Below are positions 1 to 12,203 of a DNA stretch of 64,000 nt, in pieces. The translations under genes and the position numbers were made by a program. The notes below the pieces were generated by a model that saw only the letters and a list, made by a program, of their open reading frames with translations, searched no databases and had not been told where the DNA came from. This DNA comes from Hydrotaea diabolus (lineage: Eukaryota; Arthropoda; Insecta; Diptera; Muscidae): the NCBI GenBank assembly GCA_963513945.1, contig OY740716.1:213271646-213335645 (forward strand), given 5' to 3'. The first letter of the stretch is position 1. Every line of letters starts with the position of its first letter.

Positions 1-1676
1 GCTTAGCAGTCGTTAATCTCAATTAGTGATTGATTAGTGTTAATATTTTCTTGACACTTAACATTATCTGAAATTCACTTATACACTTTCTTTACTACTA
101 TGCAGGTAAATGTGCATAGTAGTAATCGCCACTATTTGTCTTATTAAGTGTTAAAAAAGTTCTGAATTTATTTGGGATTCTATTCAATTTGACAATTTCT
201 AATTATGCAATATGAAATTACAGTTGAATGACGATGATTCTAAATCATGTTGCCATAATTAAGAACAACAAGAGCACATTAAAGGTTCTGAGAAACGGTA
301 GCAAAAACGCTTGATTTATGTAAATGCTGTATGTTGGTTTCTATTAGCTCTATTGAGCTTTATAATATAGGGTGACCAGATAAGCACAATTAGAAAGATA
401 CCAAAATTAAACAACAACGGTGTGAGAAATCAAACTGATTCTGACTACCATTCAAGTGACGACCTACTTATGGGCATATTTTTGTTGGCTTTTAAATTCT
501 ATTTGTTTTTAAAACAAATGTTATACTTTGTGCCTGAGTCTAAAAGTATAAATAATTGTGCATTCTTGGTTGCTGAATTAAAAGGATTTAAAATGAATTT
601 AGTCTCCTTGAAGATATAACATGCGCTATGTCCAGACCATCTTCTCATGGCTCTTCTTGTATTAGTTTTTAATGCAGAGATTTTCATACAGCAACGTTCT
701 AGAAAGTTAGTTGAAGTTTCAAGACTCTGCTAAATTATAAACGTATTTAAATTAGAAGTAAAAACGAAAAAGGTCTACCCACAAGTCCGTAGTGTTAAAC
801 AATGAAAAAGGGCTTGCAAGATTACAGTAATCTAAGATAGGATTTAGTGATTTCAAGTTTACATGATTAGTTGGAAATAAAAAGCAGAATAACTTAAGGG
901 CTTCCGCAATAACTCTGGCTTGATTGTCACTGTTATTGAGTAAAAGCAAAGAAATGATATTGAACTTGAGCTATGAATTTTTATCTCACTTGCATTCGTT
1001 GACAACATTTAATTTTCAAATCTGAAGAAATGGTTAGGCAGTAAGAAATTTAAATCAGCAATCATTAGGCATTCACTGGAAAATTACATGAGAGACGTAT
1101 CACTTTTTTTGTACTAGACAGTTTAGGGCCCTAAGAAATCTCTAAATTTTAAGTAGATTATAAAATTTTGGGGAATGTTGAGCTAAGCGCAGGTAATAAT
1201 AAATTATAGCCCAGATGCTGCTCCCCCAGGTCAAATCTTATTATTTTTCCTAGTCTTTCTTTTATTAGAAATTTGCATTTAAATTGGGATACTCTTCTAA
1301 CTTTCAAAATTATTTTGTCAATTTTCCTATTGAACTTAAAAAATATCCGACTAAAAGTAACAAAATATCAGTCTACTCCAGCTCCTTCAAAAGTAACAAA
1401 AGTGTGGACAGAACCCTCGCATCGCATACGAGAGTTAAGGATAACATATTTAAAATGAAACCAACTAACATTCTAAATGTGAACGTGACGTTAGTCTCTC
1501 GGCGATCCCTAGGTTAATCTTATCATGTAGCTAAGATCAATAACGGCAAAGGGACAAGAATGGACTACTTCTAAACGTCAGTATAAAGCAAATAATGTTG
1601 CATATCCTAATACTCGTATGTATTTAATTTTATTATAATAAGAGATTAAAAAAAACATGGAACACAAATAAGTATA
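1..1676. other. AT-rich non-coding DNA, nothing recognised
   Basis: No open frame resembles a known protein and no structured repeat stands out. Short open frames here (around 422-619 and 1273-1517) have low-complexity AT-driven composition and are not supported as genes. Confidence 0.5.
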
Positions 1677-1922
1677 TTTGACGCGCAAAATAGAAGGTTA
1701 AAAGCCAGTATTGTTCAGGAGGGCCATTTTAAATATTAGGTCCCTTTCTATTTTCGTTTAGAATCGTCGACTTCACTTTCATAAAAGGCGCATATCTGTG
1801 GGAGGGAACACTTTTGGGGATCGGTCTCATTTGATGCTCAGATGTTGTCCACATCAAAAAAAGAAAAAAAATGAAAATTGTTTTTTTTTACCCTTAGGTC
1901 CCTTTATCTATGCGCTGTCACA
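1677..1922 (+). mobile_element. 247-bp MITE family, copy 1 (rearranged left end)
   Basis: Seen: 246 bp flanked by TA on both sides (1675-1676 and 1923-1924), starting TTTGACGCGCAAAATAG and ending CTATGCGCTGTCACA. The interior (GGGAGGGAACAC, GATGCTCAGATGTTGTCC) is shared with copies at 10268-10514 and 18923-19169. In the intact copies both ends carry the inverted sequence AGGGACCTAAGGGT. Here the left inner arm is missing that block, and a TAGGTCCCTTTCTATTTTCG stretch sits about 60 bp inside instead. Inference: a non-autonomous Tc1/mariner-type element, from the TA duplication; no transposase partner was identified. Confidence 0.85.
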
Positions 1923-2260
1923 TATACTCATTTATATTACGAAAATATAGTGCCTTGTGAGACCAAAGAAAGACAAATCCAAAATGTGAACATGAAGTAT
2001 ATCACACTGCGATTAAACTTAGAACCATGCTTAAGATAAGCGTATTTTCATTTAATTCGTGAAAGTATGCGTCTTAAAAATAAAAAATATGCCTCCAATC
2101 CAAAAAAATGTTCTAATCATGGCCCATGCTGGAAGGTGTGGGGTCAGATCATGAAGGAGATGCCTAGCGATTCTAGGTTCAACTGGTCTACTTGTCTTAA
2201 TATAATACTTTTTATTGCAGTTTTGATTTTAAAGGGAGAAATTGTTTATCAAAAAAATTA
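1923..2260. other. Non-coding, nothing recognised
   Basis: No repeat, motif or protein similarity was seen in this stretch. The open frame at 2067-2267 looks spurious. Confidence 0.4.
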
Positions 2261-2515
2261 TAAATAAACTTGCTGATCCGATACACGTTGTTTTGCCTTC
2301 AAATTTTATTTTCACTGAAAGTCTGGTTCCGTTGCAAAGTGGTGGTTGATTGATATTTCGAAGATGAATGACTTGTTGTTAGTTTGCTCTAGCAACAAAA
2401 TTGTTAATAAACTAGCTGACCCGGCAAACGTTGTTTTGCCTTCAAATTTTATTTTCACTGAAAGTCTGGTTCCGTTGCTAAGTCGCGGTGGATTGATATT
2501 TCAAAGAAGAATGAC
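2261..2515 (+). repeat. Two-copy tandem repeat, period 143 bp
   Basis: 2261-2372 and 2404-2515 align without gaps at an offset of exactly 143. Both carry GTTGTTTTGCCTTCAAATTT, then ATTTTCACTGAAAGTCTGG and GATTGATATTTC. The second unit begins CTAGCTGACCCGGCAAACG, a phrase that resembles a common insect interspersed repeat; I cannot assign its family. Some 150 bp downstream lies GGACCACGCCCACTGGGCC (2656 onward), also typical of dispersed insect repeats, so 2261-2900 may be one decayed element with an internal duplication. Confidence 0.8.
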
Positions 2516-3052
2516 AGGTGCACTGAACCGGAATACAAATATTATTCAAATAACTTTAACTTTAACTTAGAATGGGTACACCAAACCTTTATACCAAATT
2601 TTGTTCAAACACAGGAGCAGAAATAATGGATTTTTTATTTGTGATTTGTATGGAAGGACCACGCCCACTGGGCCGATTTCATGCAAACTACACATAAACC
2701 ATCTAAAGACCATTTCCAACGTATTTTGTACCAACTGTCAGCCTTCTAGCTAAAAATAAACAGGTATGTCACGCCTTATCGCTCACAGTCCACAATTTTG
2801 ACCTTTATTTTTTCCTAAACCTTCGAGTAGCAATTATGAACAAACCAGCAGAAGGAAGTATCAAGTTTGCCCCAGTCGTTTTCAAGTTATAATAATAAAA
2901 TTTCAAGATTTGCTAATGCTAAAAATTTCAATTTTATCATAAAGAAAACTAAATGAATATGCCAGCGGATATAAATGCCATTTAATGCATTCGTGAATCT
3001 AAAAACCTTTTAATGCATTCGTGAATATAAATGCCATTTAATGCATTCGACT
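2516..3052. repeat. Probable remnant of a dispersed repeat, with a short internal duplication
   Basis: This follows directly on the 143-bp repeat. It contains the GGACCACGCCCACTGGGCC phrase and, at 2970-3052, repeated ATAAATGCCATTTAATGCATTC units. No coding capacity was seen. The family is not assigned. Confidence 0.35.
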
Positions 3053-5377
3053 TGAAATTGTAGGCGCCAGTTTAAACTTGTCGGCCCCAGTCAGTATGTA
3101 TAGAAATAATATTGCGCTTAGCTCAGTGCTTTAAGAAAAGTTGTGCATTTTCCTCAAAGCGATAGTTAGGGTTGTATGTTTTTAAATAGGGGCAAATTTT
3201 ACCCATATTATGTAACAATGAACAGAGCCTCCCTGTAGTGTAGGGTTAAGTTCTTTCGTTTCAACATTTTCAATAATCTTTGATGGGCTTTTTGAGAAAA
3301 AGCGAAAGGAATTATTGATTTTCTGCTGAAAGTCAAAAACACTTCACTCCACGTTCCCACAAAATATAAACCATTGGCTAATATTGACTGCTGGTATGCA
3401 TGCATCCATTGCCCCCTACTCAAAGTCATTTATCATAGAACGAAAATGTTAAAAATGTTCAAGATCACACATCGATAGGGCAACCCCCCCTTCGACGCTA
3501 AAACCACATGAGCAAAGTGTTACAGATTTTCATAACGCAATCGACCTACGAAGAAACAGTTAACAAAACACAAATGTGTTGCTGACAAGACCAGATGCAA
3601 TTGACATCGGCGATACATGCATGTGAAAGTAAATTGAATGAATGCATTGTTATCGAGACGAGAGCGCTTTGAACAACGTTCAACTGAAGATGATGGCTGT
3701 TGGTTTTTCCCGCCTAATGATGAACATGACGCGGTACACGGAACATGACGACAGCACAGATGAGAGGTCGATAGGCGGCAGTTGTTTGGTTGGAAGACGA
3801 TGATGATGATGGCGGTAAATGCAACGACAATCATAAATCACTTAACAATCGTAATACGTAGCTTAAACGATTGATGAGGGCTGACGACAATAACAGACCT
3901 CATTGTGCTGCGCTCTGCTCTGATTTTTCATGTACGTTCGACTACTTTCAATTTTTCGTGTTCAAACGAAACAAAAGTGAAATTTGTTGTCTTTAGTTCA
4001 CTTGAACAGTAAGTTTGTTGTTTAAGTCTTTTGTTTCAAGTGTTTTTTTATGACATTTTTGTGTGTTCGTTTTTGTTTTCATAAATTTCCCTTTTAGAAT
4101 CACAGAAGTGTTAAAGATTGTCACGCTTTTGGTAGGAAACGTGCTACATTCGTTTCGCAAAACCAGTTACGTTTTGATGGCGTTTTTTTCGTCATAATTC
4201 TTTATTAAGTGTTTAGATTTTTGAAACTCATTGTTGCCATTGTCGGATATAAACAGATGTCTGTCTGTCACTTTTTTTGCCTTGTTTGTGTTTTTTTTTC
4301 AGTTTTTTTGGAGAAGATTTTCTTGTTCTTTTCGGAAAGTGTTTCTGTTTCTTAAGTTTGCTGTTTGTGTTTTTATTCTTGCCTCAGTGCCAACTTAAAT
4401 GATTTGACACTTTCTTTTTCTACGCCAAGTTTCTGGATATTCAAGTTTTTTTCCTTGCCTTTCTTATAGACAACGCAGTTTACCTTGAGGCTTTGCGTGT
4501 GCTCGTAGACATTTTTTCATGTCGAGAATTAAGTTTTCAATTCGTAGTGTTGTGTCGTCTGTTTTGATTTTTCTTTTGGTCCGTCGTATTTTCAGTTCAA
4601 TTTTCTAGATTATGTCCCCAACGTCATTGAGCTTTGGTGGCAAAGAAACTTGTGTTTATTTGTATCGGTTTCTTTATCTTACTTTTTTTTGTATTTAGTT
4701 GTGCGATTTAGTTATTGTCTGTCTGGCGTTGAAAGTTTAATTAAATACAATTAGCCAAAAGAGAAATTCGTGTTATTGGGGTTCTGTGTTATGAATAGAA
4801 ATGGAGTTTTGATTTCATTTGTTTTGATGCGATACCTTGCGCTGTCTTGTCTAGTGATTCGATTCATTTACGGGGTTTTTTTAGTTAATTGTTGTGGACG
4901 CATTTGCTAGAAGTCATGTGAAATTTTGTGTTGGCGTTTCGATGGTGTCTCATTCGTGCCAGAAGGCATTAGGAATTGATTAATTGTTAATGGGTTATTT
5001 CGTGTAACAGTAGTCGTTGCTTACCTTAATGTTAGTTCTGTTTTTGTTGTTTGTTAATACAATCTGAAATTAAAAGATGGAAAAATTTGTGAAATTAGTT
5101 AATGGTGGCGTGAAGTGTTTTAGAAACTCGTAGTTGCTGCTTTCAACGGGTGGACAGACTTGCATAGATGTGGGCTAGTTTTGTGTTAATTTAAATGAGA
5201 GTTTTAGATTTAGGTTTTTGGTGCTGGTACTTTTTGTAAGGAAAATGAGTTAAGAGAGAAGGAAACCCTAAAAAAAGTAATTTCAAATTTAATTGCGGTA
5301 AAGTCTCTTGGAAATACTCCAATCTAATTTACGTCATATTTCTACAAAATGAAAACTACTGTTTAATACTATATATC
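3053..5377. other. Non-coding; T/G-biased strand from about 3950 to 5100
   Basis: From about 3950 to 5100 the plus strand is dominated by T and G, with runs such as GTTTTTGTTTTC, and carries no long frame. The preceding 3600-3950 is more complex, with GATGATGATGATGG near 3800. A CA|GTAAGT sequence at 4007-4014 would serve as a 5' splice site, but nothing else supports an exon. One copy of the dispersed 25-bp motif lies at 4011-4036. Confidence 0.35.
4011..4036 (-). repeat. Dispersed 25-bp motif, copy 1
   Basis: On the minus strand it reads AAACAAAAGACTTAAACAAC then AAACTT, a very close match to the window consensus. It overlaps a possible splice donor, GTAAGT. Confidence 0.75.
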
Positions 5378-5590
5378 GGTTAAATTCCTCTACTATCCAA
5401 AGAGGTATATCGCATTCATTGTACTAATAAGAGTTTATTAGTGATGCTTAGTTCAAAGTAAAATATAGAAACGAGTTTCTATTGGTTTACTTCCTCTATT
5501 CTCCTTAGACGTATACATCATTCATTGCACTAGGAGAAGTTAATAAGTGAAGCTAAGTTCATAGTAAAATTAGAGAAAATGTTTTTATTG
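5378..5590 (+). repeat. Two-copy diverged tandem repeat, period about 106 bp
   Basis: Unit starts at 5378 and 5484 share GGTT-A-TTCCTCTA, GTATA-ATC-CATTCATTG, TTAGT/AAGTGA-GCT-AGTTCA and AGTAAAAT. By eye the units differ by scattered substitutions and small gaps, so this is an old duplication. Confidence 0.65.
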
Positions 5591-6324
5591 AACATTTAAT
5601 TCAAATGAAACCAAAAAAGCTGTCGAAAAGACTTATACTTGTAAAGGGGTTTTAACCTTAGATCGGTAAGTCCCCTGTGATCATAGATTGATAAGGTAGC
5701 GTCCGCTAAAGACACATGAAAAACAAAGCTAGATAATTTTGATATTATAACAATAAAAGGGCATTTATTTATAATGCCTTTTATATAATTTCAAACTGAT
5801 TTAATTTTTTTCAAAACGAAAAGAATGTCCTAAAAGTAGTAGACGAGTGTTATTAAAGATGTCCATCTATAGGAATGCTTGCACTATCTTATTGGTGCAT
5901 ACTTCTTTGGAAATGCTGCTGGTTAACATGGTAGTGGCATGGTAAAACTTTTTTAGAGGCAGGAGAAAAAATACATGAACTTCGGCGATCTTTAGTTAGT
6001 TCGACTTGGCACTCGATCTTTCGGGTTCCAAGTTCGGTTATTGTATTACGAGCCGTCTCGGCGATGCCAATTGGCTTCGTCGGAAATAGGATTTACGGCA
6101 TTAGACATTTTATGTAGGATACCATAACCTACCACTTATTAGCTAACAATCTAGCACAAATTCATGACATTAAGGCAAATATCTAGCACTATCGAATAAC
6201 TTTTGCAAAAACCGTAAACAAAACAAAAAATGTTCCCAACACTTTATTAGTGTGTTTTTTAAGCCCGATTGAAATTGAAAATTTCATGGAATAACAGACG
6301 GAATTGAATTTAAATACATTTCGT
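5591..6324. other. Non-coding, nothing firmly recognised
   Basis: No coding similarity seen. The GTTCGACTTGGCACTCG to CGAGCCGTCTCGG stretch at about 6000-6060 looks repeat-like but has no second copy in this window. Confidence 0.35.
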
Positions 6325-6970
6325 TAAGTTCGGCCAGGCTAAAACTTATATACCTTCCTCCGTATATAAGTTGAACAACTTGGGCCAATCTCGTCCAAAT
6401 CTTCCAAATTTATCCATATTTGGATTTGTGTTAATTTAACCGGCTTTAATTTGAGCACCGATTTGTCCATATTTACCAGATAGATTTTTTAAACCTTACG
6501 GCAATTTTTGGTCCTCTTTGGGTCATGCGTCCTATCTTTATTTCAGCCTAAACTTCAATATATATATCCATACTTACATTCGTAGCAACATTTTCTATCA
6601 TTCCAGTACCCATGTTTCCATATTGACTATAGATAGCCCATTTTTAACATACTGAGTGTGTTTTTTGACAACATGAGCCAAAACGTCTAACCACTAAGGT
6701 ATTAGATATGACCCCACTAACAGCAGCCAACCACTGTTTGTCCAATAAAAATATAGATTTGTTGGGCAAATACTCAAAAAAAATGCACTTTTTTAAAATA
6801 TAAAGGTCTTTTAAGAGAAAAATTTTTACCCCTAGGACCGATTTCGGTCATTAATAATAGCAACTCTCCATCAAAGCCATCATCATGCAAAATTTTAGTA
6901 CCTTGGTTACCTTGTTTGACTAATATCGTGCTTTTAGCAGACACACATACGAACGGACGGACTGACAAGT
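6325..6970 (-). repeat. Dispersed dipteran repeat, copy on the minus strand
   Basis: Read on the minus strand it begins with CCGTCCGTTCGTATG and a run like 'AAAGCACGATATTAGTCAAAC', contains AAAATTTTGCATGATG, and ends GGTATATAAGTTTTAGCC then TGGCCGAACTTAACG. The same landmarks occur at 19400-19935, 23866-24255 and 51731-52370. A phrase GGCTCATGT-GTC-AAAA is shared with the 19.4-kb copy. I recognise this layout as a very common non-coding repeat of flies but cannot give a reliable family name. The 64-residue open frame inside it (6774-6968) is a by-product. Confidence 0.65.
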
Positions 6971-7291
6971 AGATTTTGATAATTTGGTAGTGTTATTCAA
7001 GCTCAAATTTATTTATGATGGCTATCCATACATTTTAAAAAGTGAGCCTAGTTAGATATATGGTGTGACAACTCACCCTTTCTATATAAAATTACTCTTT
7101 CTGAGTTCGCTTATTATCCATAAAGTTGATTCAGGGAAATTCTGTTGAAGCAAGGAGCTGTACTCAAAATAATTCAAATACTAACTGACCGGAATCTCAT
7201 ATCGGCGACGTGTTACTAAGCTTGAGTTTTAGACACTTAAATAAAATCTTCAAAATGAGCTCTTCTCAGATGGTGACAACATACTATATAA

Positions 7292-7316
7292 CGTTTGTGT
7301 CTTAAGTCTTTTGTTT
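7292..7316 (-). repeat. Dispersed 25-bp motif, copy 2
   Basis: The minus strand reads AAACAAAAGACTTAAGACAC then AAACG, a near-perfect consensus copy. Confidence 0.8.
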
Positions 7317-9787
7317 TCATATTTCGGTTTCATATATAATTATTTTCTAATTACTTTACCTTTATCCAATTTGTGTAAAACATTCTAATTAAAGAAATTG
7401 AATACAAAGAAATTCTCGTAGTACAGCAAATGAATTTGCATAATTAACACAATTTCTTATTATTACGCAAGTCCAATAAAACATAATAACATTTTGAAAT
7501 TGCTTCTACATACTTATACTCTGTTCACACAATACATGGTATACAACAGTGTATGCACACCTCTATGTGCAAGAAAGTTCTAGTTTAGCCATAATTTATG
7601 CATAGCGACGTAGAAGAAAATCACAAAAACTTAAAGAAATGTAGAAGGTAACCAGCAGCCGGTAACAAGAATACAGATTGGAGCAAAACAAGCCAAAAGA
7701 AAAACAATCACATAATACACCGGCTACAATGAGAGAGAGGAAGACCTCATTCCAGTGCCAGTCGAAGAGTTTGATGTAAAGTGGAGTTGTAACATAACTG
7801 TATAGCCATAAGGCCACAGCCACGAAGAAAGCCAGAGTTTTGTGGAATAGAATACAAACACCAGCATCACCACCTTCTCCTCCTTCGGCAAACTCCAGCT
7901 GACACCAAGAAATTACTGAAAACATCGTCATCTATAGACCTCTAAACATTTTGTGAGTATCTTCTGCTTCTCCGGATTGGAAAACCAACTGAAAACAACA
8001 CAGAAAACATCATATAATTGCTGTTTACAAAATCAGAAAAGTGTCTTTCACTCAAACAGCAGGCCTGGCGAAGCTTCAAGGCGAGGAAGGCAAGAGAACC
8101 TAACAGCGACACTAGCCAGAAAAAGATGAATACTGAATTAATCTAATAATGCCAATGATGTAAGAATGCGGTTTAGTTGAACACGTTACCAGGAATCTGT
8201 GTTGCAGCAACATCATCATCAGCATGACCGGCCTCATCTACAACTGTTGCTGTTGCTATTGCATTGGCAGCAATTTAAACATAACATTTGCTAATAATTG
8301 GCTGTGCATACAGACATATTTATATATATGCTTTTCCAATGGTAAATGTTGTTTTAGTTTTAGTTTCAGTTTTTAGTTTTCGCTACGAGTTTATTCCTCT
8401 AATTTTTCCTCTACCACCAGCTATCCTCTTTTCAACGCCACAACATTGATGAGTTCTGTTTGGCTTTTTTAGATTTTTTTTTGTTTCTTCGGGTTGCCAA
8501 AGCCGTTAAAGCCCGATGATCAACTGTTGCAGAAGATGTGGATTTTTTTTGTTCTGCGCCGCTTTCGTATTGCGGCTGCAGCATCCGAGTCAGCTCACAA
8601 AGAACCAGGCTATTAACCTATATTTACAGCCTTTAAATGTTATATTCTTTGAGCAAAACAAAGCAGAAAAAAGAAAACATTTGTTTTGCTCTGGCTCGTC
8701 TTTAAAGAACAGACCGTAAATTGACTGTCATATATAGTGGATGGTGGATCTCTAAAAAAAGCCAACAACACTTGTTACCAGCACCACCAATCCGCACTCT
8801 ACGAGTATTGCTTGAAAGAAAACTTAACTCTTCGCCCCTCTGTTTTGAGGTATCTGCTAAATGCGGCTTACAATGGTTTCCTTTTCTTGTAGTACAGCGT
8901 TATTAGTATTCCATACATTAAAGTCTTGGCTGGCTCGTTGTATGCAAACACTTTTCGCATTTGTAAATATTTTCTTTCTAATTCCAAAAACTCACTCATT
9001 CATTGATGACAGGGGTTTTTGGTCTGGTGCGGTGATATCATTAGCAATTTTTCCAGCTTTACCTTTTTCGGAATTCTTTTCAACATCTGTTTAGGCACCT
9101 CACCTTAAGCTTTCACGGCGACACGGTGACAGAGACAATTGGAACAACGTAAAGTAACATAAACGGCTGGTGTCAGGGTGTCATTTATGCCAAAATTTAT
9201 GTTCGTATTTTAGATTTCACAAAAACGAAAACATCTATAAAAAATTTTTTTTGAAAAAAGATGAAGAAAAGTGTATCGGAAAACTTTAAAGTACCTAGAA
9301 TGAGTCACTCATTAAGCTATGTAGCAAAAAAATGCTATTGATATTTAAAATGTATTTTTTTAAAGGGGTGTGAGATTTAATAATTATAAGAATTGACAGT
9401 TTTGTGGCCACTACAGCTTTTATCGCAATTTTGAGCTCTTGAAGACATTTTGCTGAAATTATGGCTGCAATTGTAAGGGGGAAAATTTAACTTCTTGACA
9501 CCAAATACCCACCAAAGATTAAAAAAAAAATACAAACGGGCATAATGGAATTAATTTAACTTAAGGCTAGTTCTGGAGTTTGGATAATACAACAAATCCT
9601 GGATTATAAAAACAATTTCTTTCGGAATTGTCACCATTCCAATTTTTGGCGAAAGTGGGTAAGATCAGACTTCTGGAGGTCTTTTAAGTGTGTATGTTCT
9701 AGAAAAAAAGAAATGAATTGATTTTTTGTTCCACAAACTATAGTCTAATGTCTCATCTTCAAATTTTGTATCAAGTGTTAGTCGAGC

Positions 9788-9813
9788 AAACGAAAGACTT
9801 AGCAAACAAAATT
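9788..9813 (+). repeat. Dispersed 25-bp motif, copy 3
   Basis: Reads AAACGAAAGACTTAGCAAAC then AAAATT. One substitution in the core (CGAAAG for CAAAAG). Confidence 0.65.
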
Positions 9814-10267
9814 GAATTTTGGCAAACTATAGCATTTGTAAAGAAATCTGGTCAAAATTGAATCAGAAGTCCATTATGATAATTTTTAATTGTGATCCTC
9901 TAAGGTGTGGTAGGTACGGTGCGATAGGTAGTGTAAGCGTAAATTGCACAGCCACGGAAAGATTTACAATGGAATGCTTAGGAAAAAAATTACTAATATT
10001 GTGAAATTTTTTTATATGCACAAAGTCATGATTTATTTTGAAACGAAAATATATTGGACTACTATCAAATGACTTAAAGAAAAAAATTTAATGGCGCCAG
10101 TCTTAATCAACAAACTGAGGAAGAACGAGTATCAAAATTAATTGAAGAAGTCAGGCCCTTTATATTTCTAATTTCCAAAAGATCACTTTAGTAAAAAGGA
10201 ATTTTGGAAAATATTTTGAAACGTAGAAAGCCTTTTAAGAATTTGATATATGACTGTATTCAATATA

Positions 10268-10514
10268 CGTGACGCGCAAAATAGAAAGGGACCTAAGGGT
10301 AAAAACCAGTTTTGTTCAGCAGAGCCACTTTAAAGATTTCAATACGTGTATCTTTGGTGTACCATAATTTTCATAAAACGCGCATATCTCTGGGAGGGAA
10401 CACCTTTGGGGCATGGGATCGGTCTCCTTTGATGCTCAGATGTTGTCCACATCAAAAAAAAAAGTGAAAATTGATTTTTTTACCCTTAGGTCCCTTTCTC
10501 TATGCGCTGTCACA
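10268..10514 (+). mobile_element. 247-bp MITE family, copy 2 (intact ends)
   Basis: Seen: 247 bp flanked by TA on both sides (10266-10267, 10515-10516). The left end reads CGTGACGCGCAAAATAG then AAAGGGACCTAAGGGTAAAA. The right end is its inverse, ACCCTTAGGTCCCTTTCTC then TATGCGCTGTCACA. The two ends pair over roughly 35 bp with a few mismatches. The interior matches copies 1 and 3. There is no coding capacity. Known: a TA duplication is typical of Tc1/mariner-type MITEs. Inference: mobilised in trans by an unseen transposase. Confidence 0.9.
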
Positions 10515-12100
10515 TATGAAGGTGGGTTTAGTGGGCTGCTAAATATGTTTCAGCTTTATAATGCTGGAAAATAATTATGTCGTAACTAGAGTAGATCTGG
10601 GCCGTTTGTTTCTGATTTGATCATTTCAACCCCAATAATAGTGATAGGTTGTGAACCCTAGCGATCAATTTGTTCATAATACAATTATTCCACAATCTGA
10701 ACCCACAAACTACATAACACAAGATTTTTCCTGAATATTCAGCTTGAAGTTCAGATTGATGCATAACCATGATTAGCTCTTCTTTGAGTTATCAGAGTGT
10801 ATTTTGGACCTCAACAGCTACTTTCGTAATAGTGTTGTTTGCGAACTGAAAAAACCCATGTGGATGTTCCTATTATTACTAAAACAACTTTAAATAGATT
10901 ACTAAAAAAAAGCTGAATTACTCAAATAGAAATTGCAAACGCTGCCAAAAAGAGAGCAGTTGCAAAGCACTGACGTCCTATTCCGACGGTTTTATTAGTA
11001 TGACGGTTAAGAGTTTAAGAATATTTTTAAAGCATAATTCATTCTTCAGACGTGAGGATGTTCGGCAGTGATACACAACTTTTCAGGAATTCACACCAAT
11101 TTGTTATCGATTGGCCGGTTGGCCGCACTATACACTACAGATCGAATTCGTTTTTCGTTCCTGCTGTCCGTAAGTGAAATCGACTTTCGGCAAATGTATT
11201 TCCACCAATTTCGACATCCAGAGATTCAAGACAAATGTCAATAAATATTACTTTCTTTCCCCCTCACCTCCGCCCCCTTAATTTTCCACAACCAACGCAA
11301 TGCATCGCATGTATAGGCGACAACCATTGAGTGTTGGTCAATAAACCAAAAAAATTGTGCTTGCACAGATTTTTCTGTGTCCTTAAAAATACTGCACATA
11401 ATTGGCCGCCTTTGGTTCTCTTGATTATTTCATTAATTTTGTATGCAAACTCTTCATTAATTTAAAAGAAGACAACAAGAACACTTTAACCAGCTCACCT
11501 GATTTATTTTTCTTTTAGTTTAAGTAATTTTAATTGCGTAGTAAATATAATTAAGTACTTAAATTGACTTATCCAAACATTAGAAAAGTTATATTTAAAT
11601 TGTTAGATGTTAAACCGTAGACCAACACAAAATGCAAACCATACAAAAGACTAAAGCAACAAACTTTTTCCAGATTTAATTGCCAAACACAAACCGGATT
11701 CAATCTCAAGTATTCTAGTCATTCGTACCAGGGTAAAGTGTAGTTTGCCGGTAGCAGCCGATTATTTGTTGACAAATGTTGTAGGTTGCAGTGGTTTGCT
11801 GCTGCAGACCGAAGAGAAAGCGTCCGAATGAATATTTTTATTGTAGATCTTTGTCTGCGATAATATTAAATGTATCGAAGACTAGATGTGGACAATGTCG
11901 CAACAAATCGAGTTTTGAACCGAGTTCCAAACTAAAATAAAAAACCGGGTGTTCTGTTCCTACATTGCTATATACTCTAGAGTTTTGATTTAAAAAAAAA
12001 TCTAATAATGCATAAGAGGGGAATATTGAATATTTATCTGTGGTAAAAAGTGGAATTCCTCATGTTTTTTATGACAGATAGTGCGTTAGTGTTATACATT
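10515..12100. other. Non-coding, nothing recognised apart from one motif copy
   Basis: No protein similarity or structured repeat seen besides the dispersed motif at 11643-11666. Confidence 0.4.
11643..11666 (+). repeat. Dispersed 25-bp motif, copy 4
   Basis: Reads ACAAAAGACTAAAGCAAC then AAACTT. One core mismatch (CTAA for CTTA). Confidence 0.6.
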
Positions 12101-12114
12101 AGTAACTAATAATC

Positions 12115-12203
12115 TTCGGCCGACAGCCTTCGATGCTAGTGTCCTTTTACTTAGTTCTTTTAAAATTTTAATTGTAATAGGTATGTAAATAAATAAATAA
12201 AAT
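12115..12203 (+). repeat. Possible LINE 3' tail ending in (TAAA)n
   Basis: CTTCGGCCGACAGCCTTCG is followed by an AT-rich stretch and then GTAAATAAATAAATAAAA. Known: jockey-like LINEs often end in short A-rich repeats. No coding part is attached, so this is only suggestive. Confidence 0.3.

Larger units (their letters stand above)
6971..10267. other. Non-coding, with two copies of the dispersed motif
   Basis: No recognised gene. A 111-codon ATG-initiated open frame (complement 7596-7931) encodes a hydrophobic, cysteine-rich sequence. The plus strand there is A- and purine-rich, so a T-rich complement gives hydrophobic residues by composition alone. No splice or homology support was seen. Confidence 0.35.

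Noticed and set aside
4335..4375. Possible additional copy of the 25-bp motif (GTTTCTTAAGTTTGCTGTTT)
   Set aside because: The core is disrupted at several positions. Similar weak matches near 5625, 48120 and 59360 were also left out.
7596..7931. 111-codon ATG-initiated open frame on the minus strand encoding a hydrophobic peptide
   Set aside because: Hydrophobicity follows from T-rich composition. No domain, no splice context and no repeat-independent support were seen.
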